A DNA stretch of 19,772 bases, taken from NCBI GenBank assembly GCA_964556425.1, contig CAZKWC010000056.1, forward strand, positions 1 to 19,772, written 5' to 3'. How positions within the stretch are numbered: the stretch's first letter is position 1; each line of letters starts with the position of its first letter. Source of the DNA: JALQUL01 sp964556425. GTDB lineage: Bacteria > Pseudomonadota > Gammaproteobacteria > Burkholderiales > Burkholderiaceae_C. A program made the position numbers and the translations under genes. Shown piece after piece: positions 16,318 to 19,772 of the stretch. Under the pieces are notes generated by a model. It saw only the letters and a program-made list of their open reading frames with translations, was not told the origin of the DNA and searched no databases.

Positions 16318-16467
16318 CACACCGATGGCTTGGCAGTTGAAAAAGGTTATGAAGTCATGCGCAGCGGTCAATTAAAAGCTTATAACACCATGCTGGCCTC
16401 TGAGGATGCTAACGAAGGCCCACTCGCATTTTCTGAAAAACGCCCGCCCCAATGGAAACATCGCTAA
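16318..16467 (+). CDS. Enoyl-CoA hydratase/crotonobetainyl-CoA hydratase, C-terminal fragment (5' in gap)
   Basis: Only 49 C-terminal codons are present, read in the frame starting at 16318. They end in SEDANEGPLAFSEKRPPQWKHR, the characteristic end of crotonase-family enoyl-CoA hydratases (the S-E-D-x-x-E-G-P-x-A-F-x-E-K-R signature). The terminal P-x-W-K-x-R resembles CaiD (crotonobetainyl-CoA hydratase). The predicted role is hydration of crotonobetainyl-CoA to carnitinyl-CoA, linking the acyl-CoA dehydrogenase to the carnitine branch. The catalytic residues lie in the missing part, so activity and subfamily are not confirmed. Its stop overlaps the regulator start by 16 bp. Confidence 0.8.
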   Translation, partial: HTDGLAVEKGYEVMRSGQLKAYNTMLASEDANEGPLAFSEKRPPQWKHR

Positions 16468-17492
16468 AAAGCAAAATCACGCCAACTCATCAGCCTGCTG
16501 CAGTACAGGCTTTTAATTTTGTCTTGTTACCACAGTTCTCTTTAATGGGTTTTGTTTCTGCCATAGAGCCTCTTAGGGTGGCCAACCGATTTAACGCAGC
16601 TAGCTACCATTGGCGCATATTAAGTTTAGATGGCAATGCGGTGGTAGCAAGTAACGGCATGACGATTCAAGTGGACGGAGCCTTTAACCAACTTGATGCA
16701 CAAAGCGCTTCTTGGGGCATTATTGTAGTGGCAGGCTTTAACCCCCTACAGCACAGTAAAAAAAGCCTAGAAAGCCTTTTACGACTGGCACAGCAGCATG
16801 GTGTAATACTGGGTGCAATTGACACAGGTGCTTTTATATTGGCACAGGCTGGTGTAATTGGTAAAAACAAAATTACCCTGCACTGGGAGGCTAGAACCGC
16901 TTTTACTGAAATGTTTCCAAAGGCCAACGTCACAGACGAACTTTATGAAATTAGTAATGAACGTTTGTTTTGCGCTGGTGGAACTGCATCGTTAGATATG
17001 ATGTTAGCTCTAATTGAACGAGACCATGGCCGAGAACTTGCCACTAAAGTTTCCGAACAGTTTGTTTTAGAGCGCATGAGAAAACCTTCGGAGCACCAAA
17101 GATTAGCCACTTCCGAACGCTATCATGTGCACAATATTAAAGTGATAAAAGCAGTTGCTTTGATGGAGCAATACATTGAAAACCCTTTAGCACTACCCCA
17201 ACTGGCTAAGCAACTGAATATTTCGGCAAGACAACTAGAACGTTTGTTCGAGCAATATTTGCAGCAAAGTCCAGCCCAGTTTTATATGCAAAAAAGACTA
17301 GAAAGAGCCCAACAATTGTTGGCTCAAACTAGTCTGAGTGTTTTAGAAATAAGTATTGCTTGTGGCTTTAGTTCGGTATCGCATTTTTCAAGAACTTTTC
17401 GCAAACATTTTGATAAAAGCCCTAGCGTGAGCCGTAAAGAAATGCCATCTGCTAGCCTTATGCCTTCTTTAAAAAACAAGCCTTCAGCATAA
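16452..17492 (+). CDS. cdhR: GlxA-family AraC-type transcriptional regulator, probable carnitine operon activator (CdhR-like)
   Basis: A 346-residue DNA-binding regulator with an N-terminal DJ-1/PfpI-like domain (about residues 20-195) and a C-terminal AraC double helix-turn-helix (about 228-325). The position of the DJ-1 nucleophile cysteine is Asp124 (GAIDTGAFILA), as usual for GlxA-type regulators that sense ligands and do not catalyse. HTH 1 is LPQLAKQLNISARQLERLF (248-266). HTH 2 with the AraC signature is VLEISIACGFSSVSHFSRTF (297-316). It matches the CdhR/GbdR type that controls carnitine and betaine genes in Pseudomonas. It is last in the operon, starting inside the hydratase gene with no clear ribosome site. 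Its likely target is the 21-bp-offset direct repeat upstream of cdhB. GbdR- or ArgR-like roles are possible alternatives. Confidence 0.82.
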   Translation: METSLKSKITPTHQPAAVQAFNFVLLPQFSLMGFVSAIEPLRVANRFNAASYHWRILSLDGNAVVASNGMTIQVDGAFNQLDAQSASWGIIVVAGFNPLQHSKKSLESLLRLAQQHGVILGAIDTGAFILAQAGVIGKNKITLHWEARTAFTEMFPKANVTDELYEISNERLFCAGGTASLDMMLALIERDHGRELATKVSEQFVLERMRKPSEHQRLATSERYHVHNIKVIKAVALMEQYIENPLALPQLAKQLNISARQLERLFEQYLQQSPAQFYMQKRLERAQQLLAQTSLSVLEISIACGFSSVSHFSRTFRKHFDKSPSVSRKEMPSASLMPSLKNKPSA

Positions 17493-17709
17493 AACTTCCA
17501 CCATCCATTTTGCAATCGACTTCGTGGTCACCGCCCACTAAGCGAATACTTTTTACTTTGGTGCCCATTTTTAACACTGTAGAAGAGCCTTTAACCTTCA
17601 AGTCTTTAATTAAAACCACTGCATCACCGTCTTGTAAGACTTGGCCATTTGAATCTTTAACCACAGCAGTGTCATCATCATCATTGGTTGCAACAGCTCC
17701 CACTACCCA
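17458..17709 (-). CDS. PhnA/YjdM family protein, C-terminal part (5' in gap)
   Basis: The 83 visible C-terminal residues match the PhnA (YjdM) domain: VVKDSNGQVLQDGDAVVLIK, DLKVKGSSTVLKMGTKVKSI, RLVGGDHEVDCKMDG and a final FLKKA. The roughly 25-30 residue N-terminal zinc-ribbon part (CPxC...CPEC in homologues) falls in the assembly gap. Despite the historical name, phosphonoacetate hydrolase activity belongs to an unrelated PhnA and the role of this family is not established. The 3' end overlaps cdhR tail to tail by 35 bp, both frames being genuine. It is not fused to the secreted protein beyond the gap, although the frame happens to stay open across the N. Confidence 0.88.
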   Translation of the reverse strand, partial: WVVGAVATNDDDDTAVVKDSNGQVLQDGDAVVLIKDLKVKGSSTVLKMGTKVKSIRLVGGDHEVDCKMDGGSFMLKACFLKKA

Positions 17710-17809
17710 NNNNNNNNNNNNNNNNNNNNNNNNNNNNNNNNNNNNNNNNNNNNNNNNNNNNNNNNNNNNNNNNNNNNNNNNNNNNNNNNNNNNNNNNNNN
17801 NNNNNNNNN
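17710..17809. other. Assembly gap (100 N) between a PhnA-type gene and a small secreted-protein gene
   Basis: Exactly 100 N. Left of it is the C-terminus of a PhnA-type cytosolic protein, right of it the bulk of an unrelated signal-peptide protein. The missing ends of both genes plus spacer need more than 100 bp, so the true length is larger. Adjacency depends on read-pair scaffolding. Confidence 0.95.
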
Positions 17810-18168
17810 TCCATTTCATCAGATAAACAAACAAAAATAGAACTTAATAATTTAAGTTCTACCCTGCTATTAAAAGAGGCACTTCTTGAAATTAATACAT
17901 GGCCACTGTTGGTAGAGGTAATAATGCGTTTTATATAGGCATCTGCTTGCACTTTTTCTTTAGAGCAATCGCAAATTTTGCCATACTGAAGCGGTGCTTT
18001 TCTCCAGGCAACAGGGGTTTGATTACTATCTAAAAAAGAAGACACCTCTTTTTTACAATCTTTGTAGGTTGATTGAATAAACTCATCAAATTTAGCATCT
18101 TGTGCCCATAACAAGGTGCAGGGCAACAAAAATGCAATGGCCAATAATTTTTTAAATAAATAAAACAT
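17810..18168 (-). CDS. Small secreted protein of unknown function, four-cysteine family, copy A (3' in gap)
   Basis: I do not recognise a named family. The 119 visible residues begin with a Sec signal peptide (FYLFKKLLAIAFLLPCTLLWA, likely cleavage near WA-Q), followed by a mature domain with four cysteines: KDC, CDC and FVC, spaced C-x27-C-x-C-x45-C. The next gene upstream (18211-18600) encodes a protein with exactly the same spacing, so the two are tandem paralogues. Judging by that copy only about ten residues are missing at the end. I start at ATG 18168; a TTG at 18174 would add two residues. No clear ribosome site is present. The periplasmic or extracellular oxidising environment makes disulfides likely, but this is inference. 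Confidence 0.7.
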
Positions 18169-18210
18169 AAACAATAAATAGGTAAGTTGGAGTCAAACCA
18201 AGAAGATCAA

Positions 18211-18600
18211 TTAATTATTTTTCATTCTGTCTTCAATAGCTCCACCAATACAAGCAAACATAGCTTGTTGTACTCTAGTTACCATATACCGACGAACAAA
18301 CTCTTCATTTTGTTTGTTTTTGGGTGGTTTTAAGATGTCGTTGGCCATTGTATTAAGTTTGCTGTCTTGGATTACTTTTTTATTGGCGCAAGAGCAAACT
18401 AAGTCTGGACTTAATAACTGAGTTTTAAAAAAAGGTTGATAGGCTTCGTCGGTATTAAAAGTAGCCACCATAGTAGGACAAGTTTCTTTGACATAGTCAG
18501 AAACCAAATTAAGCCCCTCGTTATGACTCACTTGAGCAAAAGAAGAGGCAAAATTTAAAACGCTAAAGAGTACTAGTATTTTTAATAACTTGCGCAACAT
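18211..18600 (-). CDS. Small secreted protein of unknown function, four-cysteine family, copy B
   Basis: A complete 129-residue protein with a signal peptide (LRKLLKILVLFSVLNFASSFA, cleavage probably after FA). The mature domain carries cysteines in ETC, CSC and FAC, spaced C-x27-C-x-C-x45-C, identical to the downstream paralogue. The mature parts also share V-x-x-F after the first cysteine and K-x-V after CxC. I use ATG 18600 because it gives a standard signal peptide; the upstream start at 18648 would add 16 residues. The gap to copy A is 42 bp, so the two are probably co-transcribed. No homologue with known function is recognised. Confidence 0.72.
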   Translation of the reverse strand: MLRKLLKILVLFSVLNFASSFAQVSHNEGLNLVSDYVKETCPTMVATFNTDEAYQPFFKTQLLSPDLVCSCANKKVIQDSKLNTMANDILKPPKNKQNEEFVRRYMVTRVQQAMFACIGGAIEDRMKNN

Positions 18601-18808
18601 AATAAAACAAAATTGAAAAACGAATGATAGCACAATCACTTTTAACACACTTTTGTTGTAACTACTTGAATCATGAATAAAAATAGTGATTTATGAGAAC
18701 AAAGTACTCATTTGTGAAATTGAGGAAGATGTAAAAATTTAAAAATATTTTTGCTATAAAAATATAAATTGGACATGGTTTGTCAAAAATATAATTTATG
18801 ATTGTAAT

Positions 18809-18838
18809 TTGACGTAGTTCTAAAAATTAAAGTCTAAT
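18809..18838 (+). promoter_or_regulatory. Possible promoter for the WYL regulator gene
   Basis: TTGACG at 18809-18814 and TCTAAT at 18833-18838, 18-bp spacing, about 30 bp before the ATG at 18868. This lies in the 267-bp divergent, AT-rich spacer shared with the small secreted-protein genes. Two near-identical segments, AAAAATATAAATT and AAAAATATAATTT, lie nearby (around 18760-18800). Moderate matches in AT-rich DNA are not strong evidence. Confidence 0.4.
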
Positions 18839-18867
18839 CTTAAAACCCATAATAAGTATCTTGAGAC

Positions 18868-19772
18868 ATGAAAACCAATAAACGTCAATTGTTAAAACAA
18901 TCTCACGATGAAGGTGAAGCAAGCCTTGAATCCAGTATTGCTAAACGCTTAGTTGATATATTGCGTCGCCTCAACAATGGCGAAAAATTAAGCCCATCAC
19001 AATTAGCGACAGAATATGACGTTAGTTTAAGAACCATTAACCGCGATCTTAAAGACCGTTTTGCTTTTTTAGAACTTGAAAAAACCAAAGGTAGTTACAG
19101 TTTAAGCGCCTATTTATTGGGCAAATTAACATTTTCCGACCTTAAACGCTTTGCCACTTTAGCAGGCATTAGTGGTGTTTATCCCGACCTTAGCCATGAC
19201 TTTTTAAAATCATTGCTTAACTCGCAATTAGAAAGTGCTTTATTAGTAAAACCACAAAGCACCGAAAACGTCAGCCATAAAACTGCACTATTTACTCAAA
19301 TTGAAAACGCCATCCAAAACAGGCGGCTTGTGAGTTTTGCTTACCAAAAAATAATTAGTAATGGCACTGGCAACAGCCAAATCAAAACCTACCAAAACCT
19401 ACACCCCTACAAATTGGTAAGTCAACATGGGGTTTGGTATGTAGCCGCCCTAGACGGCAGTGTAATGAAGTCATTTAGTTTTAACCAAATTAGTGACCTC
19501 AAAATTTTAGAGCAACACTACCCTATTAATGCTCAATTATTAGAACAACTACAAAACGAAGACAGCATATGGCTAAATCAAAATAAAACCCAAGTGCAAA
19601 TGTTAATTGCAGCAGAGGTAGCCGGCTACTTTAAAAGACGCCCTTTAGTGGCAGGCCAAGAAATAGAAAAACAAAACCCAGACGGCAGCCTTGTGGTGAA
19701 TTGCAAAATTGCCCACCCCAACCAAATCTTGCCCATTATTAGGTACTGGTTGCCGCATATCAGAATTGTGGA
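18868..19772 (+). CDS. WYL-domain transcriptional regulator (3' beyond window)
   Basis: An open frame of 301 codons with no stop by the window end. An N-terminal winged helix-turn-helix is visible (LSPSQLATEYDVSLRTINRDLK, about residues 44-65), followed by a linker and a WYL domain beginning near residue 150 (RRLVSFAYQKI). The signature region HPYKLVSQHGVWYVAALDG has WYV in place of WYL. A WYL C-terminal extension is seen in GYFKRRPLVAGQEIEK and ILPIIRYWLPHIRIV. Proteins of this architecture sense ligands or nucleic acids and often repress neighbouring genes, including phage-defence genes. The target here is unknown. It is divergent from the four-cysteine pair. ATG 18868 has only a weak ribosome site (TTGAGAC). 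Confidence 0.85.
   Translation, partial: MKTNKRQLLKQSHDEGEASLESSIAKRLVDILRRLNNGEKLSPSQLATEYDVSLRTINRDLKDRFAFLELEKTKGSYSLSAYLLGKLTFSDLKRFATLAGISGVYPDLSHDFLKSLLNSQLESALLVKPQSTENVSHKTALFTQIENAIQNRRLVSFAYQKIISNGTGNSQIKTYQNLHPYKLVSQHGVWYVAALDGSVMKSFSFNQISDLKILEQHYPINAQLLEQLQNEDSIWLNQNKTQVQMLIAAEVAGYFKRRPLVAGQEIEKQNPDGSLVVNCKIAHPNQILPIIRYWLPHIRIV

Noticed and set aside
18601..18648. 16-residue extension of secreted protein copy B
   Set aside because: It would put a second hydrophobic stretch before a normal signal peptide; the start at 18600 is more typical.
18903..19088. 61-codon minus-strand ORF
   Set aside because: It lies entirely opposite the WYL regulator's HTH region, whose plus-strand reading is clearly protein-like.
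1..19772. CRISPR arrays, tRNA/rRNA genes, insertion sequences, integrases
   Set aside because: None was recognised. The only tandem array is the 5-bp repeat, which has no spacers, and no transposase or integrase motifs appear in any frame.

Overview
This is an A+T-rich window (by eye about 60% A+T) from a draft scaffold, most likely a proteobacterium. The evidence is the gene content: an alpha/betaproteobacterial-style N-acetylglucosamine operon (ABC transporter, BadF-type kinase, SIS-type deaminase, NagA) and a Pseudomonas/Burkholderia-style carnitine operon (CdhA, CdhB, CdhC, CdhR). I cannot name the genus. Three runs of exactly 100 N (13245-13344, 16218-16317, 17710-17809) are assembly placeholders. 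Each interrupts at least one gene, and true gap lengths are unknown.

Left part, minus strand (263-9700): a FAD-dependent oxidoreductase gene comes first, then nagA, a 540-bp AT-rich spacer, a secreted sugar-binding protein, two permeases, an MsmK/UgpC-type ATPase, nagK and an SIS-type glucosamine-6-phosphate deaminase. Together they would import N-acetylglucosamine (or a related amino sugar), phosphorylate it, deacetylate it and deaminate it to fructose-6-phosphate. The last three genes overlap by 4 bp (ATGA, GTGA). A perfect 15-bp stem-loop separates the binding-protein gene from the permeases. Left of the operon is an 11-copy TGAAT tandem repeat (58-116).

Centre, plus strand (9972-17492): a catabolic operon for carnitine and probably gamma-butyrobetaine. 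Its genes are the dehydrocarnitine cleavage enzyme (cdhB), L-carnitine dehydrogenase (cdhA), betainyl-CoA thioesterase (cdhC), a second paralogous thioesterase, an acyl-CoA dehydrogenase, an NDP-forming acyl-CoA synthetase, the C-terminus of a CaiD-like enoyl-CoA hydratase, and a GlxA/AraC-type regulator (cdhR-like). Read as a pathway: gamma-butyrobetaine is activated to its CoA ester, dehydrogenated, hydrated, hydrolysed to carnitine, oxidised to 3-dehydrocarnitine, cleaved with acetyl-CoA to acetoacetate and betainyl-CoA, and hydrolysed to glycine betaine. Two 13-bp direct repeats offset by 21 bp upstream of cdhB look like an AraC-family operator.

Right part (17458-19772): the 3' end of a PhnA/YjdM-type gene overlaps the end of cdhR tail to tail. 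Two tandem small secreted proteins of unknown function follow, sharing an identical four-cysteine spacing (C-x27-CxC-x45-C). Divergent from them is a WYL-domain transcriptional regulator that runs off the window. No tRNA, rRNA, CRISPR array, transposase or integrase was seen.
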